64,000 nt of DNA from Cellulomonas hominis. GTDB lineage: Bacteria; Actinomycetota; Actinomycetes; Actinomycetales; Cellulomonadaceae. Below, in pieces: positions 24,275 to 32,051 of the stretch. The notes beneath the pieces are model-generated. The model worked only from the letters and a program-made list of their open reading frames with translations. It was not told where the DNA came from and searched no databases. Within the stretch, counting starts at the first letter, position 1, and the number at the start of each line of letters is the position of its first letter. The stretch spans positions 2,480,001 to 2,544,000 of the forward strand of contig NZ_JACHDN010000001.1 of NCBI RefSeq assembly GCF_014201095.1, in the 5' to 3' direction. Made by a program: the position numbers and the translations under genes.

Positions 24275-24317
24275 GGTTGCAGCAGGCAACCTATCACGAC
24301 AGTTGCGTAGGGCAACT
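24275..24317 (-). promoter_or_regulatory. Promoter with two MarR operators
   Basis: Operator 1 is GGTTGC-N5-GCAACC (24275-24291) and operator 2 is AGTTGC-N5-GCAACT (24301-24317); both are perfect 6-bp inverted repeats with centres 26 bp apart. On the minus strand a -35-like TTGCCC (24315-24310) and -10-like TAGGTT (24293-24288), 16 bases apart, are covered by the two operators. Ribosome-binding site and GTG 24259 follow. I infer autorepression by the adjacent MarR. Confidence 0.75.
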
Positions 24318-24358
24318 TGTTCCGGTCGAGATGTGTCCCGCCTCACGCCCGGCGGTGG

Positions 24359-26212
24359 CTAGCGGCCCGCGGCGTAGCCCTGCATGCCGCGCGGGTTGGC
24401 CGCCGCGTGCAGCAGGCCGTCCGGCCGGACGCCCGCGGCGCTGACCCGGCCGAGCGCCCACGGCCCGGCGTCGCGCACCGCGTGCCCCCGGCGCGCGAGG
24501 TCGGTCAGCACGGCCGCCCCGAGCCGGGACTCGGCCTCCACCCCGAGCCGCGTGCTGGTGCGCGGGTGGAACGAGGACGGCACGTGCGTGGAGTGCCAGC
24601 CGGGCGCGTCGATCGCGGCCTGCAGGTCGAGGCCCCACAGCAGGTGGTGCAGCAGGAACGGCAGCGTCCACTGGTCCTGCTGGTCGCCGCCGGGCGTGCC
24701 GAACGCGAACCCGCCGCCGCCGTCCCGCAGCACGAGGCCCGGGCTCAGCGTCGTGCGCGGCCGCCGCCCGGGCAGCAGCGACGAGGGCAGCCCCGGCTCG
24801 AGCCAGAACATCTGCGCGCGGGTCGGCAGCCCGAACCCGAGCCCGGGGACCACGGGGGAGGACTGCAGCCAGCCGCCGGACGGGGTGGCGGACACGAGGT
24901 TCCCCCAGCGGTCCACGACGTCGACGTGGCAGGTGTCGCCGCGGGTCTCCCCGGTCGGGCGCACGTGCGGGGCCTCCAGCGCCAGGGCATCCGGCCCCGA
25001 CGGCCCGCGCGTCGGCTCGCCCGTCCCGCCCAGGCCCGCGCCGTCCGCCGCCGCGTCCTCGTACCGTCCCGGCCAGACGCCGCCGACCGGCTCGCCGAAC
25101 GCCCGCGCGAGCCGCGGCGCCCGGCCGCCGGGCGCCCCGGGCCGCAGCCCGTCCGCGGCCTCGGGGCCGACCAGGCGCGCCCGCTCGGCGGCGTACTCCC
25201 GGGACAGCAGCGCGTCGAGCGGCACGTCCGCGTCGCCGTACCAGGCCTCCCGGTCGGCGAACGCGAGCTTGGCGACCTCGACGGCCGTGTGCACGAGGTC
25301 GGCGGACCCCGGGTCGGCGTCCGCGACGCCCAGCGCCTCGAGCACCCGGAGCTGCTGCAGCAGCACGGGGCCCTGCCCCCACGCGCCGGTCTTGTGCACC
25401 CGGACGCCGGCGAAGTCGACCGCGACGGTGGGCTCCTCGCCCGGGTGCCAGGCGGCGAGGTCGTCACCGGTGAGCAGCCCGGCGTGCGGCGTGCCCGAGG
25501 AGTCCAGGACCGGGGTCCGCACGAAGTCCGCCATCGCCTCGGCGACGAAGCCCTCGTAGAACGCCCGCCGTGCCGCCTCGATCTGCGTGAGCCGGTCCGG
25601 TCCGGCGGCCTCGGCCTCCGCGAGCACCCGCGCGTAGGTCGCCGCGAGGTCGGGGTTCGTGAACCGGGCGCCCGGCTCCGGGACGCCGCCGCCCGGCAGG
25701 TAGACCGCGGCGGAGGTCGGCCAGTGCTCGGCGAACAGCCGCTCCACCGTGCGGATCGTGCGGACCGCGGCGGGGACCAGCGGGTAGCCGTCCCGTGCGT
25801 AGCCGATCGCGGGGGACAGCACGTCGGCGAGCGGCAGGGTGCCGTACCGGGCGAGCAGGTCCAGCCACGCGCCGAACGCCCCGGGCACCACGGCGGCGAG
25901 GTGGCCGGTGCCGGGGACGACGTCGAGCCCGAGGTCCGTGTACGCCTCGACGGTCGCGGCGGCGGGCGCGGTGCCCTGCCCGCAGACGACGAACGTGTGC
26001 CCGTCGGCCGCGCGGTGCCCCATGATCGGGGCGTCGCCGCCGGGGCCGTTCAGGTGCGGCTCGACCACCTGGAGCGTGAAGCCGGCCGCGGCCGCCGCGT
26101 CGAACGCGTTGCCCCCGGCCTCGAGCACCGCCATGCCGACCGCGCTCGCGAGCCAGTGGGTGGAGCCGACCATGCCGTGCGTGCCGACGAGCTCGGGGCG
26201 GGTGGTGAACAC
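24359..26212 (-). CDS. Gamma-glutamyltransferase family protein
   Basis: 617 residues of the Ntn-hydrolase family that cleaves itself into two subunits. The expected new N-terminal Thr is Thr427 in RGDTCHVDVVD, followed by GNLVSATPSGG and the substrate-pocket segment PGRRPRTTLSPGLVLRDG. The N-terminal half has GMVGSTHWLASAVGMAVLEAGGNAFDAAAA and EPHLNGPGGD, as in GGT. There is no signal peptide, so it may be cytoplasmic and act on gamma-glutamyl or acyl amides other than glutathione, which actinobacteria generally replace with mycothiol. GTG 26212 is preceded by AGGAG. The precise substrate cannot be told. Confidence 0.88.
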   Translation of the reverse strand: MFTTRPELVGTHGMVGSTHWLASAVGMAVLEAGGNAFDAAAAAGFTLQVVEPHLNGPGGDAPIMGHRAADGHTFVVCGQGTAPAAATVEAYTDLGLDVVPGTGHLAAVVPGAFGAWLDLLARYGTLPLADVLSPAIGYARDGYPLVPAAVRTIRTVERLFAEHWPTSAAVYLPGGGVPEPGARFTNPDLAATYARVLAEAEAAGPDRLTQIEAARRAFYEGFVAEAMADFVRTPVLDSSGTPHAGLLTGDDLAAWHPGEEPTVAVDFAGVRVHKTGAWGQGPVLLQQLRVLEALGVADADPGSADLVHTAVEVAKLAFADREAWYGDADVPLDALLSREYAAERARLVGPEAADGLRPGAPGGRAPRLARAFGEPVGGVWPGRYEDAAADGAGLGGTGEPTRGPSGPDALALEAPHVRPTGETRGDTCHVDVVDRWGNLVSATPSGGWLQSSPVVPGLGFGLPTRAQMFWLEPGLPSSLLPGRRPRTTLSPGLVLRDGGGGFAFGTPGGDQQDQWTLPFLLHHLLWGLDLQAAIDAPGWHSTHVPSSFHPRTSTRLGVEAESRLGAAVLTDLARRGHAVRDAGPWALGRVSAAGVRPDGLLHAAANPRGMQGYAAGR

Positions 26213-26224
26213 GGGCGACTCCTG

Positions 26225-26259
26225 GCGGGTGGCGGGTGGCGGGGGGCGGGTGGCGGGGG
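26225..26259. repeat. Five tandem G-rich heptamers
   Basis: Five consecutive GGCGGG(T/G) units on the plus strand, 12 bases upstream of the gamma-glutamyltransferase start. On that gene's own strand the tract reads as C-rich DNA just before the ribosome-binding site. G-quadruplex formation is possible on the plus strand; a simple slippage tract is equally likely. Confidence 0.6.
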
Positions 26260-26354
26260 CCGGGACGGCGGGGCGTCGTTCACGGTAGCGCCGCCGCCCG
26301 GCCGCGGCCTGCCTCCGCCGCCGCCCGCCCCGGCTCAGCGCGCGTACCGCCGCA

Positions 26355-26939
26355 TCAGCCGCGCGCCGGCACGCCCTCGCCCGCGCGCCGCGCCGCCTCC
26401 GCCACGCGGGCCGCCCGGGTGGCCGGGCGCTTCGCGTCCACCAGCCAGCGCAGCACCGCCTTCCGCCGGCCGGCGGGGAACGCCTCCCAGTGCGCGCGGG
26501 CGCCCGGGGTGGCGTCGAGCGCCGCGGCCAGGTCGGCGGGCACGACCAGCGCCTCGACCTCGTCGAGCACCGTCCACGAGCCGTCCGCCCGCGCGGCGGC
26601 GACCGCGGCGGCGCCGGGCGGCTGCATGAGGCCCGCGGCCTCCAGCCGGGCGACCCGCTCCTTGCTCAGCCGGGACCACACGCTGCCCGGCCGCCGCCGG
26701 GTGAACCACTGCATCGTGGTCGCCTCGTCGGGCGCCCAGGCCTGGCCGTCGATCCAGCCGACGGCCAGCGCCTCGGCGACCATCTCCTCGTAGCCGAACG
26801 TCGGCCGCCCGGTCGCGGGCTTCCACCGGACCAGCCAGACGCCCTCCGACGTCGCGTGGTGCCCGGCGAGCCAGTCCCGCCACTCCGTCACCGTCTCGGC
26901 GTGGAACCGCGGGGCGTCCGCGAGCCGGCCGGTGGTCAT
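26355..26939 (-). CDS. YdeI/OmdA-family protein
   Basis: 194 residues. The N-terminal part (FHAETVTEWRDWLAGHHATSEGVWLVRWK and FGYEEMVAEALAVGWIDGQ, positions about 12-65) and the FTRRRPGSVWSRLSKERVARLEAAGLM block (about 82-108) are typical of the YdeI/bacteriocin-protection-like family (PF13376). The C-terminal part (ALDATPGARAHWEAFPAGRRKAVLRWLVDAKRPATRAARV) is the family's helical end. Biochemical function is not established; some members are tied to peptide-antibiotic tolerance. It lies 14 bases after the APC permease stop on the same strand, so cotranscription is likely, although the permease has no obvious link. Confidence 0.8.
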   Translation of the reverse strand: MTTGRLADAPRFHAETVTEWRDWLAGHHATSEGVWLVRWKPATGRPTFGYEEMVAEALAVGWIDGQAWAPDEATTMQWFTRRRPGSVWSRLSKERVARLEAAGLMQPPGAAAVAAARADGSWTVLDEVEALVVPADLAAALDATPGARAHWEAFPAGRRKAVLRWLVDAKRPATRAARVAEAARRAGEGVPARG

Positions 26940-26953
26940 CGGTGCCCGCGCCC

Positions 26954-28477
26954 TCAGTGCCCGCCGGCCGGCGCGGGCAGGTCGTCCATCGGGTCCGGGG
27001 TCTCGCCCTTGCCGACCCGCGAGTGCCGGTAGGAGTACACGGCGTAGATGATCAGGCCGAGGGCCAGCCAGGCGGCGAACCGCAGCCAGGTCAGCGTCGT
27101 GAGGTTGGACATCAGCCACAGGCAGGCCACGCCCGAGATGATCGGCAGCGCCGGCGACCACGGCACGCGGAACCCGCGCGTGAGGTCCGGGCGGGTGCGC
27201 CGCAGGATCGGGATGCCGAAGCTCACCAGCACGAACGCCGACAGCGTGCCGATGTTGATCATCTCCTCCAGCAGCTCGACCTGGGACAGGCCGGCGATGA
27301 GGGCGACCACGACACCCGTGCCGACCTGGAGCCGGACCGGGGTCTTGTACCGGGGCGAGGTGCGGGAGATGCCCCGGGGGAGCAGGCCGTCGCGGCTCAT
27401 CGAGAACACGATCCGCGTCAGGCCGAGCAGCAGCACCATGATCACGGAGGTCAGGCCCACGAGGATGCCGATCGAGATGACCTTGCCCGCCCAGTCCGCG
27501 CCCACCAGCACGAACGCGGTGGTCAGCGACGGCGAGTCCGACGCCGCGAGGTCCGTGTACGACACCATGCCTGTGACCACGACGGTGACGAGGATGTACA
27601 GCACGGTCACGATGGCCAGGCCGCCGAGGATGCCGCGCGGCACCGCGCGCTGCGGGTTCTTCGTCTCCTCCGCGGTGGTCGCGACGACGTCGAAGCCGAT
27701 GAACGCGAAGAACACCAGCGCCGCGCCGGACAGGATGCCGACCACGCCGTACGTCGTCGGCTCCAGGCCGGACAGGAACGCGAAGAGCGACTGGTGCAGG
27801 CCGGAGTCGGACTCCGCGGGCTGCGACGGCGGGATGAAGGGCGTGTAGTTGTCGGCCCGCACGTAGAAGAAGCCGACGACGATGACGAACAGCGTGATGC
27901 CGACCTTGATGATCGTGAACACGCTGTTCACGCGGGTGCTCAGCTTGGTCCCGACGGCGAGCAGCGTGGTGAACACGCCGACCACCAGCACCGGGCCCCA
28001 CTCGAGGTCCACCGGCCCGAGGTGCAGCGTCGTCGGCAGGTCGACGCCGAACAGCCCGAAGGCGTCCGACAGGTACACGCCCCAGAACTTCGCGATCACC
28101 GCGGCGGCGAGCAGCATCTCGAGGATGAGGTCCCAGCCGATGATCCAGGCGACCAGCTCGCCGGCCGTCGCGTAGGAGAACGTGTACGCGGACCCCGCGA
28201 CCGGCAGCGTCGAGGCGAACTCGGCGTAGCACATGATCGCGAGCGCGCAGACGATCGAGGCGATGAGGAACGAGACGATGACGCTCGGCCCCGCGTAGTT
28301 CGCGGCGGCGGTCGCGCCGACCGAGAAGATGCCCGCGCCGACGGCGACGGCGACCCCGAGGACGGCGAGGTCCCAGGCGGTCAGGTCGCGGCGCAGGGAC
28401 CGTTCCGGATCGTCGACGCTGGCCAGGGACTCCTCGACGGACTTCCGGCGCAGGACGCTGCGGTTCGTGATGGACAC
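26954..28477 (-). CDS. APC-family amino acid permease
   Basis: 507 residues with 12 or more predicted membrane helices. The first helix region LAVLGVAVAVGAGIFSVGATAAANYAGPSVI carries the unwound G-A-G-I-F motif that binds the amino group of substrates in APC transporters; FAFIGFDVVATTAEETKNPQRAVPRGI (helix 6 and following loop) is another family signature and resembles cationic amino acid (CAT/YfnA) permeases. It probably imports an amino acid with protons. GTG 28477 has GGGAG eight bases upstream. No regulatory element specific to an amino acid was noticed. Confidence 0.92.
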   Translation of the reverse strand: MSITNRSVLRRKSVEESLASVDDPERSLRRDLTAWDLAVLGVAVAVGAGIFSVGATAAANYAGPSVIVSFLIASIVCALAIMCYAEFASTLPVAGSAYTFSYATAGELVAWIIGWDLILEMLLAAAVIAKFWGVYLSDAFGLFGVDLPTTLHLGPVDLEWGPVLVVGVFTTLLAVGTKLSTRVNSVFTIIKVGITLFVIVVGFFYVRADNYTPFIPPSQPAESDSGLHQSLFAFLSGLEPTTYGVVGILSGAALVFFAFIGFDVVATTAEETKNPQRAVPRGILGGLAIVTVLYILVTVVVTGMVSYTDLAASDSPSLTTAFVLVGADWAGKVISIGILVGLTSVIMVLLLGLTRIVFSMSRDGLLPRGISRTSPRYKTPVRLQVGTGVVVALIAGLSQVELLEEMINIGTLSAFVLVSFGIPILRRTRPDLTRGFRVPWSPALPIISGVACLWLMSNLTTLTWLRFAAWLALGLIIYAVYSYRHSRVGKGETPDPMDDLPAPAGGH

Positions 28478-28581
28478 CGGGGGGCTCCCTCGGTCGACGA
28501 CGTTGTGCCGCGCGAGCATGGCGAAGGTCGTGCGAGGCCGCACGGCGAGGTCCGCGATGTGAGACCAGACAGGACGAACCG

Positions 28582-29046
28582 TCAGATTCCGCCCGGAAAG
28601 CCTAGCTGCCGCCACGCCTCGTAGACAGCGGTGGCGGCCGCGTTCGTGAGATTCAGCGACCGCCGGCCCGGCAGCATCGGGATGCGCAGCCGGTTCGTCA
28701 CGCCGGGGTGCTCGAGCGCCTCCGGCGGCAGCCCGGTCGGTTCCGGGCCGAACAGCAGGGCGTCCCCGTCCCGGAACCGCACGTCGGTGAACCGGGTCGA
28801 GGTGTGCGTCGTGAAGGCGAACACGCGGCTCGTGGCCAGCGCCGCCATGGCCGCGTCCAGGTCCGGGTGCACCACCACGTGCGCGAGGTCGTGGTAGTCG
28901 AGGCCCGCGCGCTTGAGGCGCGGCTCGTCCATCACGAACCCGAGCGGCTCCACGAGGTGCAGCGTCGCCCCCGTCGCGGCGGCCAGGCGGATGGCGTTCC
29001 CGGTGTTGCCGGGGATGCGGGGCTCGAAGAACACGACGTGCAGCAC
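28582..29046 (-). CDS. trmL: tRNA (cytidine(34)-2'-O)-methyltransferase
   Basis: 154 residues of the SPOUT superfamily. It methylates the wobble 2'-hydroxyl of certain leucine tRNAs. Family motifs are intact: MLHVVFFEPRIPGNTGNAIRLAA at the start, LLFGPEPTGLP (about 97-107), and the knot-forming IPMLPGRRSLNLTNAAATAVYE at the end. The length is normal for TrmL (about 155). The start codon is GTG 29046. It is divergent from the aldo/keto reductase gene, with about 85 bases between them. Confidence 0.92.
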   Translation of the reverse strand: MLHVVFFEPRIPGNTGNAIRLAAATGATLHLVEPLGFVMDEPRLKRAGLDYHDLAHVVVHPDLDAAMAALATSRVFAFTTHTSTRFTDVRFRDGDALLFGPEPTGLPPEALEHPGVTNRLRIPMLPGRRSLNLTNAAATAVYEAWRQLGFPGGI

Positions 29047-29131
29047 CGGGCGATGATCTCACCGTCGGGGGACGTCGGTGGTGGGCGCTAGCGTGAGGGC
29101 GGACCTGCACCACCCCCGCGAGAGGACCCCG

Positions 29132-30172
29132 ATGCCCACCATGCCTCCGTATCGCGCCGACGACGCCCGGTACGAGAACATGCCCTACCGCCGCACCGGA
29201 CGCAGCGGGCTCGACCTGCCCGCGCTGTCCCTGGGCATGTGGCACAACTTCGGAGACGTGACCCCGCTGGAGACCCAGCGCGCCGTCCTGCGGCGGGCGT
29301 TCGACCTCGGGATCACCCATCTCGACCTCGCGAACAACTACGGCCCGCCGTACGGCTCCGCGGAGGCGAACTTCGGCCGGCACCTGGCCCAGGACCTGCG
29401 GCCGTACCGCGACGAGCTCGTCATCTCCTCCAAGGCGGGCTACGACATGTGGCCCGGGCCCTACGGCGACGGCGGCTCGCGGAAGTACCTGCTGGCGTCG
29501 CTGGACCAGACCCTCGCGCGCACCGGCCTGGACTACGTCGACATCTTCTACTCGCACCGGCCGGACCCGTCCGTGCCGCTGGCCGAGACGATGGGCGCGC
29601 TGCACACCGCGGTGACCAGCGGCAAGGCGCTGTACGCCGGCATCTCCAACTACTCGCCGTCCCGCACCCGCGAGGCCGCGCGGATCCTCGCCGACCTCGG
29701 CACCCCGCTGCTCATCCACCAGCCCTCCTACTCGATGTTCAACCGGCACGTCGAGCGAGTGGCCGAGGGGGAGTCCGAGTCGCTGCTCGACGCCGTCGGC
29801 GACCTCGGCGTCGGGATGATCGTGTTCTCCCCGCTGCAGCAGGGCCTGCTCACCGGCCGCTACCTGTCCGGCGAGGTGCCCGCGGACTCCCGGGCCGCCA
29901 CCAGCCGGTTCCTGTCGGCGGACTCCATCTCGGAGACCTACCTCGCGCGGGCCCGGGCGCTCGACGAGATCGCCCGCGGCCGGGGCCAGTCGCTCGCCCA
30001 GCTCGCGCTGACCTGGGTGCTGCGCGACCCCCGCGTCACGTCCGCGCTGATCGGGGCGTCGTCCGTCGCGCAGCTCGAGGACAACGTGGCCGCGCTGACC
30101 GCCCCGCCGCTCACCGACGACGAGATCGCCGCGATCGAGCCGCACGCCGTCGACGGGACCGCCCGGCGGTGA
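29132..30172 (+). CDS. Aldo/keto reductase, YghZ/Gpr type
   Basis: 346 residues, close in style to E. coli YghZ (L-glyceraldehyde 3-phosphate reductase), which also detoxifies methylglyoxal. Shared segments include ALSLGMWHNFGD, ITHLDLANNYGPPYGSAE (catalytic Asp and Tyr), LVISSKAGYDMWPGPYGDGGSRKYLLASLDQ with its catalytic Lys, VDIFYSHR (His) and VTSALIGAS. NADPH would bind at the C-terminal face of the TIM barrel. ATG 29132 has AGAGG before it, and TAGCGT near 29089-29094 is a candidate -10. Its stop overlaps the start of the alpha/beta hydrolase by four bases (GTGA), so the two are translationally coupled. Confidence 0.92.
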   Translation: MPTMPPYRADDARYENMPYRRTGRSGLDLPALSLGMWHNFGDVTPLETQRAVLRRAFDLGITHLDLANNYGPPYGSAEANFGRHLAQDLRPYRDELVISSKAGYDMWPGPYGDGGSRKYLLASLDQTLARTGLDYVDIFYSHRPDPSVPLAETMGALHTAVTSGKALYAGISNYSPSRTREAARILADLGTPLLIHQPSYSMFNRHVERVAEGESESLLDAVGDLGVGMIVFSPLQQGLLTGRYLSGEVPADSRAATSRFLSADSISETYLARARALDEIARGRGQSLAQLALTWVLRDPRVTSALIGASSVAQLEDNVAALTAPPLTDDEIAAIEPHAVDGTARR

Positions 30173-31014
30173 GCGCCACCCGCGTCCCGGTCGTCCTGCT
30201 GCACGGGCTGACCGACTCCGCGGCCTGCTGGCCGAGCGTGCGGACCCGGTACGCCGACCGCACGGTGGTCGCGCTCGACGCCCGCGGCCACGGCGGCGTC
30301 CCGCTGCCCGACGAGCCGTTCACCATCGCGGCGCTCGCGGCCGACGCCGCCGCAGCGCTCCGGGAGCTCGCGCTGGGGCCCGCGCTGGTCGTCGGGCACT
30401 CGATGGGCGGGGTCACCGCCGAGGAGCTCGCGCTCACCGCGCCCGAGCTCGTCGCGGCGCTCGTCCTCGAGGACCCGGCGTGGCACGAGGACGGCCGGCT
30501 CGGCGCGGCGGCGGACGACGCCGGCGCGGTGGGCCTCGGCGGCGCGGAGGCGGCTGCGGCCCCGGCGGTGCCGCGCGACGACGAGCGCGGGCGGCCCACG
30601 TGGCTCGGCCCGGCCATCGCGTCGTTCGCCGGCCGGACCGTCGAGCAGATCGCCGCCCGTGGACGCCTCGACAACCCCGACTGGCCGGAGGACGAGATCC
30701 TCGGCTGGGCGCAGGCGAAGACCGGCGTCGACCCGCGGCTCGCGGAGGTCCCGCACGACTGGGTCGCCCGGGACTGGGTGGGCGCGCTGTCCGGCGTCCG
30801 GGTCCCCGTCACGCTGCTCACCGCGGAGCCCGGGCGTGCCGTCGTCACCCCCGGGCAGGCCGCGCGGGCCGCTTCGGTGCTCGGGCTCGCGCCGGACGGG
30901 CTGCTCACGCACGCGCCGGTCCCCGGGGTGGGGCACAACATCCGCCGCGAGGCCCCGGCGGCGTTCCTCGCCGCGCTCGACGCGGCGGTCGCCCGCGCGG
31001 ACGCGGCGGCGTAA
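30169..31014 (+). CDS. Alpha/beta hydrolase
   Basis: 281 residues with the alpha/beta hydrolase fold. VVLLHGLTDSAACW is the oxyanion-hole strand (His-Gly); VVGHSMGG (about 77-84) contains the nucleophile Ser; the catalytic His is in VPGVGHNIRREAP near 250; the acid is probably Asp or Glu in LLTAEPGRAVVTPG. The lid region (about 105-145) is Ala/Gly-rich. The substrate is unknown. GTG 30169 overlaps the aldo/keto reductase stop, so the pair is coupled, suggesting reductase and hydrolase act on related compounds. Confidence 0.88.
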   Translation: MSATRVPVVLLHGLTDSAACWPSVRTRYADRTVVALDARGHGGVPLPDEPFTIAALAADAAAALRELALGPALVVGHSMGGVTAEELALTAPELVAALVLEDPAWHEDGRLGAAADDAGAVGLGGAEAAAAPAVPRDDERGRPTWLGPAIASFAGRTVEQIAARGRLDNPDWPEDEILGWAQAKTGVDPRLAEVPHDWVARDWVGALSGVRVPVTLLTAEPGRAVVTPGQAARAASVLGLAPDGLLTHAPVPGVGHNIRREAPAAFLAALDAAVARADAAA

Positions 31015-31034
31015 CCGCCCGCAGCGCCCTGTCT

Positions 31035-31073
31035 CGGCGCGGGCGGTGGTGCGGCGCGGGCGGTGGTGCGGCG
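31035..31073. repeat. Two tandem 17-base repeats
   Basis: CGGCGCGGGCGGTGGTG occurs twice back to back (31035-31051, 31052-31068) in the 77 bases between convergent genes. It looks like a local duplication; no function is apparent. Confidence 0.6.
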
Positions 31074-31091
31074 CCGGCGGCGGCGCGGAGG

Positions 31092-32051
31092 TCAGCCGAG
31101 GAGGGCCGCGACGACCAGGAGCGCCGGGATCGCCAGCACGGTCGTCACCAGCCCTGCGTCCCGGGCGAGCGCGGTGCCCTGCCGGTACTGGATCGCGTAC
31201 ACCAGCACGTTCTGCGCCGTCGGCAGCGCCGACACGACCGCCACCGCGAGCAGCGCCTCCCCCCGCAGCCCGAGCGCGGTGCCGAGCCCGATGGCCAGCG
31301 CCGGGTGCACGACCGCCCGCAGCACCGCGACGAGCGCGACGTCCCCGCGCGGCGCCTGCTCGGCGCTGACCCGCGGGGCGGCCAGGGACATCCCGAACGT
31401 CAGCAGCGCGAGCGGCGGCGCGGCGGCACCGAGCAGCGCGAACGGCTGGAGCACGACGTCGGGCAGCGTCCACGGCAGGGCCGCGAGCACCAGGCCGATG
31501 AGCGTGCCGACGATGACCGGGTTCCGCAGGGTGCGGCGCAGGACCGACCGCAGGGTGGCGAACCGGACGCGCGCGGTCGGGTCGGCGACCGAGCCGTCGC
31601 GGGTCCGGCGGTTCCGGGAGTCGAGCACCACCAGGGCGATCGGGACGAGCACGAGCTGCTGGTACAGGGTCGGCGGGACGACGGTGACGATGCTGCCGAG
31701 CAGGTAGGCGGTCAGCGGGATGCCGATGTTCCCGGCGTTCACCCACGACGACGCGAGCACCCCGACCACGAGGTCGCCGGTCGGCCGGTGCCGGACCAGC
31801 CCCAGGTACGCCGCCGCGAGCAGCGCGACGACGGTCGTGCTGAGGAACGTGACCAGCGCCGACCGGGACACCAGCAGCCCCAGGTCGGCGCGGCCGAGCG
31901 TGTCGATGAGCAGCGCGGGCGTGGCCACGGTGAACGCGGTCGCGGCGAGCACCCGCTGGGCGCCCTCCCCGAGCGCGCGGGTGCGGCCGACGAACCAGCC
32001 GACCACGACCACGACCACGATCGTGCCGAGCGCGGAGAGGACGGCGAGCAT
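31092..32051 (-). CDS. AEC-family transporter (auxin efflux carrier type)
   Basis: 319 residues with ten predicted helices in two five-helix halves. Family features include the first helix (VLSALGTIVVVVVVGWFVGR), VATPALLIDTLGRAD, the N-A-G-N-I-G-I-P-L motif in helix 4 and, in the second half, ALPTAQNVLVYAIQYRQG. Bacterial AEC proteins carry organic acids such as malate or malonate, or have unknown substrates. ATG 32051 shares its first base with the last base of the recQ stop codon (TGATG), so this transporter is translationally coupled to a DNA helicase, an odd pairing. Confidence 0.9.
   Translation of the reverse strand: MLAVLSALGTIVVVVVVGWFVGRTRALGEGAQRVLAATAFTVATPALLIDTLGRADLGLLVSRSALVTFLSTTVVALLAAAYLGLVRHRPTGDLVVGVLASSWVNAGNIGIPLTAYLLGSIVTVVPPTLYQQLVLVPIALVVLDSRNRRTRDGSVADPTARVRFATLRSVLRRTLRNPVIVGTLIGLVLAALPWTLPDVVLQPFALLGAAAPPLALLTFGMSLAAPRVSAEQAPRGDVALVAVLRAVVHPALAIGLGTALGLRGEALLAVAVVSALPTAQNVLVYAIQYRQGTALARDAGLVTTVLAIPALLVVAALLG

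Noticed and set aside
30169..30172. Fusion of the aldo/keto reductase and the alpha/beta hydrolase
   Set aside because: The reductase has its own TGA; the hydrolase begins at the overlapping GTG in another frame. It is translational coupling, not fusion.
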